A DNA stretch of 6,324 bases, from assembly GCA_016869335.1 (NCBI GenBank), contig VGEJ01000159.1, positions 1-6,324 of the forward strand, in the 5' to 3' direction. This DNA is from Alphaproteobacteria bacterium. Its GTDB lineage: Bacteria > Pseudomonadota > Alphaproteobacteria > VGEJ01. Below the pieces are notes generated by a model. The model searched no databases, was not told the origin of the DNA, and saw only the letters and a list, made by a program, of their open reading frames with translations. Positions 1 through 5,541 of the stretch are shown here, in pieces. The first letter of the stretch is position 1. Each line of letters starts with the position of its first letter. A program made the translations under genes and the position numbers.

Positions 1-436
1 CGGCCGCCGTTGTCAGAACCCGCCGCCGCGCCGCCGTGAGCCGGGGCGGCGCCGCGGGCCCGGGGCGAAAACGCAGTACCAGGCGCGGCGGCTCGAGCGC
101 GCCGGGCACGCTCATGGCCATCCGCAGCACGGCCCCAGGTGGGGAGAGCGTGTAGTCCGCGACCCAGTCCACCAGGGCGCGCACATCCGCCGGCAGCGGC
201 GGGTGGTCGAGACGCTCGGCGATCTCCTTCAGCCGGCTCTCGGGGAGATTGCCCCCGCCCACGCTCCATACCACGCCGATGACGGCGCGCGAGCCGAGTG
301 GGACGCGCACGAAATCGCCCGGCTCGGCGCTAAGCGTTGCAGGCAGCCGATAGTCGTAGGGGCCGGCCAGCGGCAGCGGGATGAGTACGCGGCGGCGCTC
401 CGGAACGGTGCCGGAACTGGTACCGGAAACTGCCAT
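1..436 (-). CDS. priA: Primosomal protein N' (PriA helicase), N-terminal part, cut by window edge
   Basis: Reading the minus strand from an ATG at 436 gives 145 codons that stay open to the left edge. The protein matches the start of PriA, the superfamily 2 DNA helicase that recognises abandoned replication forks and reloads the replisome. What is visible is the 3'-DNA-end-binding domain: a hydrophobic strand followed by PLPLAGPYDYRLP (residues 20-32, Asp28 at the family's conserved DY position), FVRVPLGSRAVIGVV (42-56), then LKEIAERLD (69-77) and WVADYTLSPPGAVL (91-104), as in the E. coli protein. The chain after about residue 110 enters the winged-helix linker. Helicase and zinc-binding domains lie outside the window. 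The first 13 residues are Ser/Gly/Thr-rich and unconserved, and no Shine-Dalgarno sequence precedes this ATG, so the exact start is uncertain. The gene is divergent from the transaldolase gene across 64 nt. Confidence 0.93.
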   Translation of the reverse strand, partial: MAVSGTSSGTVPERRRVLIPLPLAGPYDYRLPATLSAEPGDFVRVPLGSRAVIGVVWSVGGGNLPESRLKEIAERLDHPPLPADVRALVDWVADYTLSPPGAVLRMAMSVPGALEPPRLVLRFRPGPAAPPRLTAARRRVLTTAA

Positions 437-500
437 CGACTAGACTGTGCCGACCATGTGCCGTGCCGACAAGCGCGGCCTTCTGCCATCGCGAGGACGG
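437..500. promoter_or_regulatory. Divergent priA / transaldolase intergenic region
   Basis: These 64 nt separate the divergent starts of priA (436) and the transaldolase gene (501), so they, or the coding ends beside them, should hold promoters in both directions. I see no convincing -35/-10 pair. TAGACT at 441-446 resembles a -35 for the plus strand but has no AT-rich -10 at the right distance, and the best minus-strand pairing is equally poor. The only clear signal is GAGGA at 493-497, a Shine-Dalgarno sequence for the plus-strand gene with a short 3-nt spacer. Confidence 0.4.
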
Positions 501-1163
501 ATGAAGTTCTTCGTCGATACCGCGGAGATCGTGGACATACGCGAACTCGCCGCCACCGGTCTGGTCGATGGCGTGACCACGAACCCCTCGCTGGTCGCCA
601 AGACCGGACGAGATTTCTTCGCCGTGCTGCGCGATATCTGCGCCGTCGTCGAGGGTCCGGTCAGCGCCGAAGTCGCCGCTACCGAACACGACGGCATGGT
701 GAGGGAAGGGCGCCGGCTTGCCGAGGTCGCCGGCAATATCGTCGTCAAGGTGCCGCTGACCTGGGACGGGCTCAAGGCGTGCCGCACGCTTGCCCAGGCC
801 GGGATCATGGTCAACGTAACGCTGTGCTTCTCACCCAATCAGGCGCTGTTCGCCGCCAAGGCGGGGGCGAAGTTCGTCTCGCCGTTCGTCGGCCGGCTCG
901 ATGACGTGAGCCAGGACGGGATGGCGCTCATTCGCGACATTCGTTTGATCTTCGACAACTACGCCGCGCTCACCACCGAGATTCTCGTGGCCTCGATCCG
1001 CCATCCGCTGCACGTGGTCGAAGCCGCGCGGATCGGCGCCGACGCCTGCACCGTACCCCCCGCGGTCATGCGCCGCCTGGCCAACCACCCCTTGACCGAC
1101 AATGGGCTCGAGGCGTTCCTGACGGACTGGCAGAAGACCGGCCAGACGATCGCGGGAGCCTGA
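501..1163 (+). CDS. fsa: Transaldolase / fructose-6-phosphate aldolase family protein (TalC/FSA type)
   Basis: This 220-residue protein is full length for the small, single-domain transaldolases (about 215-220 residues), cytosolic TIM-barrel class I aldolases. Family motifs in order are MKFFVDTAEI (1-10), GVTTNPSLVAK (24-34), NIVVKVP (79-85) with Lys83 as the Schiff-base lysine, NVTLCFSPNQAL (105-116), SPFVGRLDD (127-135), ASIRHP (164-169) and HPLTDNGLEAFL.DW near the end. The active site has Glu57 and Phe129 where E. coli FsaA has Gln59 and Tyr131. From known work on the family this favours transaldolase chemistry (moving dihydroxyacetone between sugar phosphates in the non-oxidative pentose phosphate pathway) over fructose-6-phosphate aldol cleavage. 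I chose ATG 501 because MKFFVDT is the family's standard start and GAGGA lies just upstream; in-frame codons back to 447 add an unconserved tail. It is first in a plus-strand run, 10 nt before the DUF484 gene. Confidence 0.93.
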   Translation: MKFFVDTAEIVDIRELAATGLVDGVTTNPSLVAKTGRDFFAVLRDICAVVEGPVSAEVAATEHDGMVREGRRLAEVAGNIVVKVPLTWDGLKACRTLAQAGIMVNVTLCFSPNQALFAAKAGAKFVSPFVGRLDDVSQDGMALIRDIRLIFDNYAALTTEILVASIRHPLHVVEAARIGADACTVPPAVMRRLANHPLTDNGLEAFLTDWQKTGQTIAGA

Positions 1164-1173
1164 CGCGTAGCCG

Positions 1174-1908
1174 ATGGTCCAGACGCCCCCCACACGTGAA
1201 TCGAGCGGCGCCGATCCCGCGGTCGGCGAGCGGCCCTCGGCGGCCGAGGTCGTGGCGTACTTGCGCTCCCACCCGGACTTCCTGGCGCGACGGCCGGAGT
1301 TGTTCGCCGAGCTGCTGGCGCCGACCCGGCACGTCGGCGGCGGCATCGTCGACATGCAGCGTTACATCATCGAGCGCCTGCAGCAGCAGATCGCGGAAGC
1401 CGGAACGCGCGAGCAGGGTCTGGTCACGGCCGGCCGCAGCAACCTGTCGAGCCAAGGGCGGGTGCACGCCGCGGTCCTCGCCCTCCTTGAGGCGCGGAGC
1501 TTTGAGGAGCTGATCGAGCGGGTGGCGACCGATCTCGCCCGCCTGCTCGACGTCGACGTCGCGGTCCTGTGCATCGAGGCGGCCAGCGGCGCCGCGACCG
1601 GCGCTTCCGCGGCGGGCGTACAGGTGATCGAGCCCGGTGAGGTAGACCGCCGTCTTGGTCCGGGCCACGATTGCCTGCTCAACAGCGAGGTCGAAGCCGA
1701 CGGCAAGCTGTTCGGCGGCGCCGCGACCCTGGTCCGCTCGCAGGCGCTCGTCCGGATCAGCGTGCGCTGCGGCTGCCCGGCCGGCCTCTTGGCGCTGGGC
1801 TCGCGCGCACCGCGTCACTTCGAAGCCGGTCAGGGTACCGAGCTCCTCCGCTTTCTCGCCGACGCTCTCGGCGGCTGCATCCGCGGCTGGCTGACCGTTC
1901 CCCGGTGA
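1174..1908 (+). CDS. DUF484 family protein (GAF-like), upstream of xerC
   Basis: This 244-residue protein belongs to DUF484, soluble proteobacterial proteins of unknown biochemical role with a GAF-like fold. Supporting motifs are VVAYLRSHPDFLARRPELF (residues 26-44), the signature N-terminal segment; GGGIVDMQRYIIERLQQQ (55-72), which should start a helical or coiled-coil stretch to about residue 80; and the C-terminal GLLALGSRAPRHFEAGQG (204-221) followed by a helix ending RGWL, matching the end of GAF-like domains. The first 20 residues are unconserved. The ATG at 1174 lies 10 nt after the transaldolase stop and has no clear Shine-Dalgarno sequence, so translation may be coupled. The stop TGA (1906-1908) overlaps the GTG start of xerC. 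DUF484 next to xerC is a recurrent proteobacterial arrangement (in E. coli yigA lies beside xerC), suggesting a link to recombination or cell division, but no function is shown by the sequence. Confidence 0.9.
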   Translation: MVQTPPTRESSGADPAVGERPSAAEVVAYLRSHPDFLARRPELFAELLAPTRHVGGGIVDMQRYIIERLQQQIAEAGTREQGLVTAGRSNLSSQGRVHAAVLALLEARSFEELIERVATDLARLLDVDVAVLCIEAASGAATGASAAGVQVIEPGEVDRRLGPGHDCLLNSEVEADGKLFGGAATLVRSQALVRISVRCGCPAGLLALGSRAPRHFEAGQGTELLRFLADALGGCIRGWLTVPR

Positions 1909-2849
1909 AGCGCGCGGTCGCTCCGCTGCCGGCGGCGGCCGACCTCTGCGCGGCGATCGCCGACTGGCATGCGTGGCTTGGTCAGGAACGGCGCGCGGCA
2001 GCGCACACCACGGCCGCCTACGGCCGCGACCTCAGAGCGTTCGTGTGCTTCCTCGCGCGCCACCTCGGCGCGGCGCCGACGCTGGCGGTGCTGGGCACCC
2101 TGCAACCGGCGGATTTCCGCGCCTTCCTCGCGGCGCGGCGGGGCGATGGGCTGGGCAGCCGCTCGCTCGCCCGCGCGCTCTCGGCGCTGCGGAGCTTTCT
2201 CCGCCACCTCGAACGCAACGGCCAGCTTGCCGGCCACGGCCTCGGCGCGCTGCGCGCACCGAAGCTGCCGCACGGCGTGCCGAAGCCGCTGAGCGAGGCC
2301 GCGGCACGCGCCACCCTGGCCGCCGCCGGCACGCTCGGCACCACGCCGTGGCACCAGGCGCGCGACGCCGCGCTGCTGACGCTTCTCTACGGTTGCGGTC
2401 TCCGGCTGTCCGAGGCGCTCGCTCTCGATGGCCGCGACCTGCCGCCCGGGGCCGAGTCGATCGTGGTGCGCGGCAAGGGCGGCCGGGAGCGCGTGGTGCT
2501 GGTCCTACCGGCCGTGCACGCCGCGATCGCCGCCTATCGCGCGCTCTGTCCCTATCGCCTCGCGGCGAGCGGCCCGCTGTTCCTGGGCGCTCGCGGCGGC
2601 CGCCTGCATCCCACGGTGCCGCAGGTCCTGATGCGCCGCCTGCGCGGGGCGCTGGCGTTGCCGCCGACCGCGACACCGCACGCGCTGCGCCACAGCTTCG
2701 CCACCCATCTGCTGGCCGCTGGGGGCGACCTGCGCACGATCCAGGAGCTGCTCGGCCACGCTTCGCTGTCCACGACCCAGCGCTATACCGAGGTCGAGAC
2801 CGCCGAGCTGCTGCGCACCTACGCCCGCGCCCACCCCCGCGCCCACTGA
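1905..2849 (+). CDS. xerC: Site-specific tyrosine recombinase XerC
   Basis: With a GTG start at 1905 this is a 314-residue tyrosine recombinase, slightly longer than typical XerC (about 300). XerC with XerD acts at the dif site in the terminus to resolve chromosome dimers before division. The N-terminal SAM-like core-binding domain spans about residues 10-105, with the typical HTTAAYGRDLRAFVCFL (34-50) and LARALSALRSFLRHL (88-102). All six catalytic residues are present: Arg167 in YGCGLRLSEAL, Lys191 in VRGKGGRERVV, His259 and Arg262 in PHALRHSFATHLL, His285 in LLGHASLSTTQRY, and the nucleophile Tyr294. The enzyme should therefore be active. The frame is open upstream into the DUF484 gene, but the homology begins just after GTG 1905, whose last bases form the DUF484 TGA (GTGA overlap), indicating translational coupling. 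XerC rather than XerD is favoured by the DUF484 neighbour. The stop is 9 nt from the kbl stop on the other strand. Confidence 0.94.
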   Translation: MKRAVAPLPAAADLCAAIADWHAWLGQERRAAAHTTAAYGRDLRAFVCFLARHLGAAPTLAVLGTLQPADFRAFLAARRGDGLGSRSLARALSALRSFLRHLERNGQLAGHGLGALRAPKLPHGVPKPLSEAAARATLAAAGTLGTTPWHQARDAALLTLLYGCGLRLSEALALDGRDLPPGAESIVVRGKGGRERVVLVLPAVHAAIAAYRALCPYRLAASGPLFLGARGGRLHPTVPQVLMRRLRGALALPPTATPHALRHSFATHLLAAGGDLRTIQELLGHASLSTTQRYTEVETAELLRTYARAHPRAH

Positions 2850-2858
2850 GGGCGGCTG

Positions 2859-4076
2859 CTACTCGCCGGCGGCGACCCGCTTGCCGCGGTCCTCGCGCGG
2901 CCACGCCCGTTCGATGATCGCCAGCGCCCGGTCGATGTCGGCACGGGTGTGCGCGCCCGAGACCTGAATACGCAGGCGCGCGGTGCCCTCGGGCACCACC
3001 GGGAAGCCGAAACCGACGACGTAGAGCCCCTCTTGCAGCAGCCGCTGCGCCAGGTCGATGGCCGCGTGGGTCTCGCCAACCAGGACCGGGATGATGCCGG
3101 ACTCGCCTTCGATAGGCTGAATGCCCATGGCCTTGAGCCGGCCCCGCATGTAGCCCACTTTCTCGCGCAGATCGCCCACCATCTGCGGCTGGCGCTCGAT
3201 GATTCGCAGAGCGGCGAGCGAAGCGCGCGCCGAGGACACCGGTATGGCGTTCGAGAAGATGTGCGGCCGCGAGAACTGGAGCAGGCTATCCACCACGGTC
3301 GCCGGACCGGCAGCGAAGCCGCCGGAGATGCCGCCCAGCGTCTTGCCAAGCGTGCCGGTGTAGACATCGACCTTGTCCATCAGGCCATAGTGCTCGGCGA
3401 TGCCGCGGCCGGTCTCGCCCAACACGCCAAGGCCGTGCGCGTCGTCGATGATCAAGACGGCGTCGTGAGCGCGCGCGAGCGCCACGATGCGGTCGAGCTT
3501 GACGAGGTCACCTTCCATCGAGAACACGCCGTCCGAGACGATGAAGCGGCAGCCAGAGATGCCCTGGTGCGCCTTGAGCCTGGCCTCGAGGTCGGCCATG
3601 TCGCTGTGCTTGTAGATCTCGCGCTTGACCTCGCGGTGACACAACCGCAGCCCGTCGATGATGCTGGCGTGGTTCAGCTCATCGGAGAAGATCACATCGC
3701 CCGGTTTCGACAGCGCGGGGTACACGCCGTTGTTGGCGGCGAAGGCCGAGGAGTAGGTGAGCGCCGCCTCGACCTTGAGGAAGCGCGCGAGAGCGGTCTC
3801 GAGCTCGCGGTGCGCCACGGTCGAGCCGCAGATGAAGCGCGCCGAGGCCGTGCCGGCGCCGAACGCCTCGAGCGCCGCCCGCGCTGCGGCCACGACCTCG
3901 GGGTGGTTGGCGAGCCCGAGGTAGTCGTTGGCGCAGAAGATCAAGGTGTCGCCTAGGCCCTCGATGGGCGCCGTGGCTCCGACCGGGCCCTCGAAGATCT
4001 TGAGCGTCTTGTAGCGCCCCTCGCGCATGAGGTCGGCGAGCCCCTGCTCGCAGCGGTCGAAGAACTTCTGGCTCAT
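2859..4076 (-). CDS. kbl: Glycine C-acetyltransferase (2-amino-3-ketobutyrate CoA ligase)
   Basis: This 405-residue protein is a pyridoxal-phosphate enzyme of the alpha-oxoamine synthase family, close to E. coli Kbl in length and motifs. It cleaves 2-amino-3-ketobutyrate with CoA to glycine and acetyl-CoA, the second step of threonine breakdown. Visible features are ANDYLGLANHP (49-59), FICGSTVAHRELE (81-93), SDELNHASIIDG (131-142, His136 stacking on the cofactor), SDGVFSMEGD (181-190), DDAHGLGVLG (211-220) and GTLGKTLGG (241-249) with Lys245 as the PLP lysine. BioF, ALA synthase and serine palmitoyltransferase share this fold, but the KBL-like sequence and the upstream tdh gene decide the assignment. 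I chose ATG 4076 over an in-frame start at 4124: MSQKFFDRC resembles family starts, GGGAGGG (4081-4087 on the minus strand) sits 4 nt upstream, and the ATG overlaps the tdh stop as ATGA. The last 12 residues are charged and unconserved. Confidence 0.95.
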   Translation of the reverse strand: MSQKFFDRCEQGLADLMREGRYKTLKIFEGPVGATAPIEGLGDTLIFCANDYLGLANHPEVVAAARAALEAFGAGTASARFICGSTVAHRELETALARFLKVEAALTYSSAFAANNGVYPALSKPGDVIFSDELNHASIIDGLRLCHREVKREIYKHSDMADLEARLKAHQGISGCRFIVSDGVFSMEGDLVKLDRIVALARAHDAVLIIDDAHGLGVLGETGRGIAEHYGLMDKVDVYTGTLGKTLGGISGGFAAGPATVVDSLLQFSRPHIFSNAIPVSSARASLAALRIIERQPQMVGDLREKVGYMRGRLKAMGIQPIEGESGIIPVLVGETHAAIDLAQRLLQEGLYVVGFGFPVVPEGTARLRIQVSGAHTRADIDRALAIIERAWPREDRGKRVAAGE

Positions 4077-5128
4077 GCCGCCCTCCCGCGCAAACCGGCG
4101 AAATCGAGTACGACCTTGCCGCACGCGCCCTGGTCCAGCAGGGCGAAGCCCTGGGCGTAGGAGCGCGCCGGCATGATGTGGGTGACGACGCGGTCCATCA
4201 GCTCGGGCGCGCGCAGCATGAACGCCTCGACGGCGAACCAGGTGTCGAACATCCGCCGGCCGGTCACACCGCAGAGGGTGAGGCCGCGCATCACGACATC
4301 CTCGGCAAGATCGAGGCTCACCGGCCCCGCCGGCAAGCCGAGCAGCGCGACATCGGCACCGTTGCGCGCCACCTTGAGCGCTCCCCGGATCGCGGGCGCG
4401 TAGCCGCTCATCTCGAGGATCGCGTCCGGACCCTCGCCGTTCAGGCCGCGCTCCCAGGCAGCCAACGCGCGGCCATCGCTCGGATCGAGGACGAGGTCGG
4501 CGCCGAGGCCCTTAACGAGCCCGGCGCGATAGGTATTGGGCTCGTGCACCACGATGGAACGGGCGCCGTGCGCGCGACAGATCGCGACGGCAAAGAGCCC
4601 GATCGCGCCGGCGCCGACGACGAGCACGTCGCGGCCGCTGACGCCGATGCGGGTCACCGTGTGCATGGCGTTGCCGACCGGATCGAACACCGCGGCGTGG
4701 TGGTCGGGGATGCGGGGATCGACCACCCACACGTTTCCGGCCGGAACCGTGATCGCCTCGGCGAAGCAGCCGGCGCGATCGACGCCGATGATCTGCGTGT
4801 TGGCGCAGAGGTGGGCGCGCCCGGTCCGGCACTGCACGCAGTGGCCGCAGGTGATGTGCGATTCGCAGGACACCCGCTGCCCAGCGCGCAGGTGACTCAC
4901 GCCCGGCCCGACCGCGGCGATCTCGCCGACGAACTCGTGGCCCATGGTAAGCGGCGGCTTGACCCGCCCGGCCGACCACGCGTCCCACTTGTAAATGTGA
5001 TAGTCGGTGCCACAGATGCCTGCCTGGCGGACCGTGATCGAAACCTCGCCGAAGCCCGGCGTCTGCGGGTCCTCGACTTCTCGGTCCCAAACGCCGCGCT
5101 CGGCGCGCTCCTTGGTGATTCCGAACAT
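4073..5128 (-). CDS. tdh: L-threonine 3-dehydrogenase (zinc-dependent, MDR family)
   Basis: This 351-residue medium-chain dehydrogenase resembles E. coli Tdh along its length (341 residues there). It oxidises L-threonine to 2-amino-3-ketobutyrate with NAD+. Catalytic-zinc residues are Cys39 (GICGTD), His64 and Glu65 (MGHEFVGE); the structural-zinc lobe has Cys94, Cys97, Cys100 and Cys108 within HITCGHCVQC and the following loop. His91 matches the active-site histidine of Tdh, and GCFAEAITVPA (120-130) and FDPVGNAMHT (148-157) are Tdh-type motifs. The Rossmann segment VLVVGAGAIGLFA (168-180) ends in an acidic residue at the second strand (Glu196), fitting NAD rather than NADP. TAGGA (5134-5138, minus strand) gives a Shine-Dalgarno sequence 5 nt before ATG 5128. 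It is first in a tdh-kbl operon, the reverse of the E. coli kbl-tdh order, with its stop overlapping the kbl start. The product is unstable and decarboxylates to aminoacetone, so tight coupling to Kbl makes sense. Related sugar-alcohol dehydrogenases are the alternative, unlikely given kbl. Confidence 0.94.
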   Translation of the reverse strand: MFGITKERAERGVWDREVEDPQTPGFGEVSITVRQAGICGTDYHIYKWDAWSAGRVKPPLTMGHEFVGEIAAVGPGVSHLRAGQRVSCESHITCGHCVQCRTGRAHLCANTQIIGVDRAGCFAEAITVPAGNVWVVDPRIPDHHAAVFDPVGNAMHTVTRIGVSGRDVLVVGAGAIGLFAVAICRAHGARSIVVHEPNTYRAGLVKGLGADLVLDPSDGRALAAWERGLNGEGPDAILEMSGYAPAIRGALKVARNGADVALLGLPAGPVSLDLAEDVVMRGLTLCGVTGRRMFDTWFAVEAFMLRAPELMDRVVTHIMPARSYAQGFALLDQGACGKVVLDFAGLRGRAA

Positions 5129-5158
5129 GCTGGTCCTACGGCGTTTCGACCGCCTCCT

Positions 5159-5187
5159 CCGGAACGGCGCTGGCAGCGCCGGACCGG
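5159..5187. promoter_or_regulatory. Imperfect palindrome in tdh leader, candidate operator or hairpin
   Basis: The two 13-base arms of this 29-bp element flank GGC at 5172-5174. The inner stem pairs CGGCGCT (5165-5171) with AGCGCCG (5175-5181) perfectly over 7 bp; after a 2x2 mismatch the outer CCGG (5159-5162) pairs with CCGG (5184-5187). It lies just downstream of the proposed tdh -10 box, about where transcription should begin, and upstream of the tdh ribosome site. It could be a repressor-binding site or a 5' leader hairpin. No T-run follows in either direction, so it is not an intrinsic terminator. GC-rich DNA yields short palindromes by chance, so position is the main argument. Confidence 0.4.
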
Positions 5188-5195
5188 ATCGGCGG

Positions 5196-5223
5196 ATGAT
5201 AGACGGCGCTGCCTGCCGTTCAA
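5196..5223 (-). promoter_or_regulatory. Predicted sigma70-type promoter of the tdh-kbl operon
   Basis: On the minus strand TTGAAC (5218-5223) is followed after 16 nt by TATCAT (5196-5201). These match the sigma70 consensus boxes TTGACA and TATAAT at 4 of 6 and 5 of 6 positions. The -10 box is one of the few AT-rich hexamers in this gap. Transcription would begin near 5189, giving a leader of about 60 nt before the tdh ATG that contains the palindrome at 5159-5187. Prediction is by eye only. Confidence 0.5.
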
Positions 5224-5268
5224 AGCCCCCTGCCGCTGCGCTGGCCGCGCACGAGGCAGTGATACCGG

Positions 5269-5296
5269 TTGACCGCCGCCACCGCGGCCATACCTC
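5269..5296 (+). promoter_or_regulatory. Weak candidate promoter for the small lipoprotein gene
   Basis: TTGACC (5269-5274) matches 5 of 6 bases of the sigma70 -35 box, and TACCTC (5291-5296) follows after 16 nt but keeps only the leading TA of a -10 box. Transcription would begin close to the GAGGGG ribosome site at 5312-5317, leaving a very short leader. The -35 half is convincing and the -10 half is not, which is common in GC-rich alphaproteobacteria, so this is only a candidate. Confidence 0.27.
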
Positions 5297-5322
5297 AGAA
5301 GCAGGATCTGTGAGGGGCTTTC

Positions 5323-5541
5323 ATGACTCGCGCGCTCGTCGTCCTCGGTGCGATCGCGGTGCTCGCCGGCTGCGCCACGGATCGGGAGTACACCGGGCAG
5401 AAGTGTGGCGCCAGGGGCTTGGCGAGCGGCACCGCCGCTTATGCCGAGTGCGTCGCCGCGGTCGAGGGCATGCTGCGCCGCAACCGCGCCGTCAACGAGC
5501 GCTACGGCGGGAGCGGGGCCGCCGGCACGATCGGCCGCTAG
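5323..5541 (+). CDS. Small hypothetical lipoprotein with paired cysteines
   Basis: This 72-residue protein starts at ATG 5323, with GAGGGG (5312-5317) 5 nt upstream, a strong ribosome site that supports a real gene. Residues 1-16 look like a lipoprotein signal peptide: Arg3, a hydrophobic core, then lipobox LAGC with Cys17 as the lipidated residue. The mature part would be 56 residues, anchored in a membrane and facing the periplasm; Ala18 and Thr19 follow the cysteine, with no Asp at +2, so outer-membrane sorting is plausible. It contains a short pattern, C-x3-G-x3-GT-x2-Y-x2-C (Cys28 to Cys43), which I recall from small uncharacterised alphaproteobacterial exported proteins; the two cysteines could form a disulfide. 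A basic helix (50-60) and a Gly-rich tail follow. It appears to be a single-gene unit, divergent from tdh and overlapping cbtA tail to tail by 4 nt. Function is unknown. Confidence 0.72.
   Translation: MTRALVVLGAIAVLAGCATDREYTGQKCGARGLASGTAAYAECVAAVEGMLRRNRAVNERYGGSGAAGTIGR

Noticed and set aside
441..469. Possible promoter TAGACT-N17-TGCCGA for the transaldolase
   Set aside because: The -10 hexamer has almost no match to consensus, so the pair is not supportable.
447..500. N-terminal extension of the transaldolase from an in-frame GTG at 447
   Set aside because: The added 18 residues are unconserved, while MKFFVDT at 501 is the standard family start with a Shine-Dalgarno sequence directly before it.
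2032..2904. Long minus-strand open frame opposite xerC (290 codons), and a 314-codon plus-strand frame at 1973-2917
   Set aside because: Both are rich in Arg, Ala, Gly and Pro without domain-like patterns, and lie over a xerC gene with all catalytic residues. Long shadow frames are expected in GC-rich DNA.
2949..3956. 335-codon plus-strand frame opposite kbl
   Set aside because: Composition is dominated by Arg, Ala, Asp, Val and His as expected for the antisense of a GC-rich gene, and the kbl reading is unambiguous.
4077..4124. Upstream ATG at 4124 for kbl
   Set aside because: It would extend Kbl by 16 Arg-rich residues inside tdh; ATG 4076 has a good ribosome site and matches family starts.
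5157..5167. CTCCGGAACGG shared exactly with 398-408 near the priA start
   Set aside because: An 11-bp match between two places in a GC-rich window of this size is expected by chance several times over; no shared regulator can be argued from it.
4178..5272. 364-codon plus-strand frame opposite tdh that runs into the non-coding gap
   Set aside because: Antisense shadow of a clearly identified tdh gene; it has no recognisable motif or ribosome site and crosses the tdh promoter.
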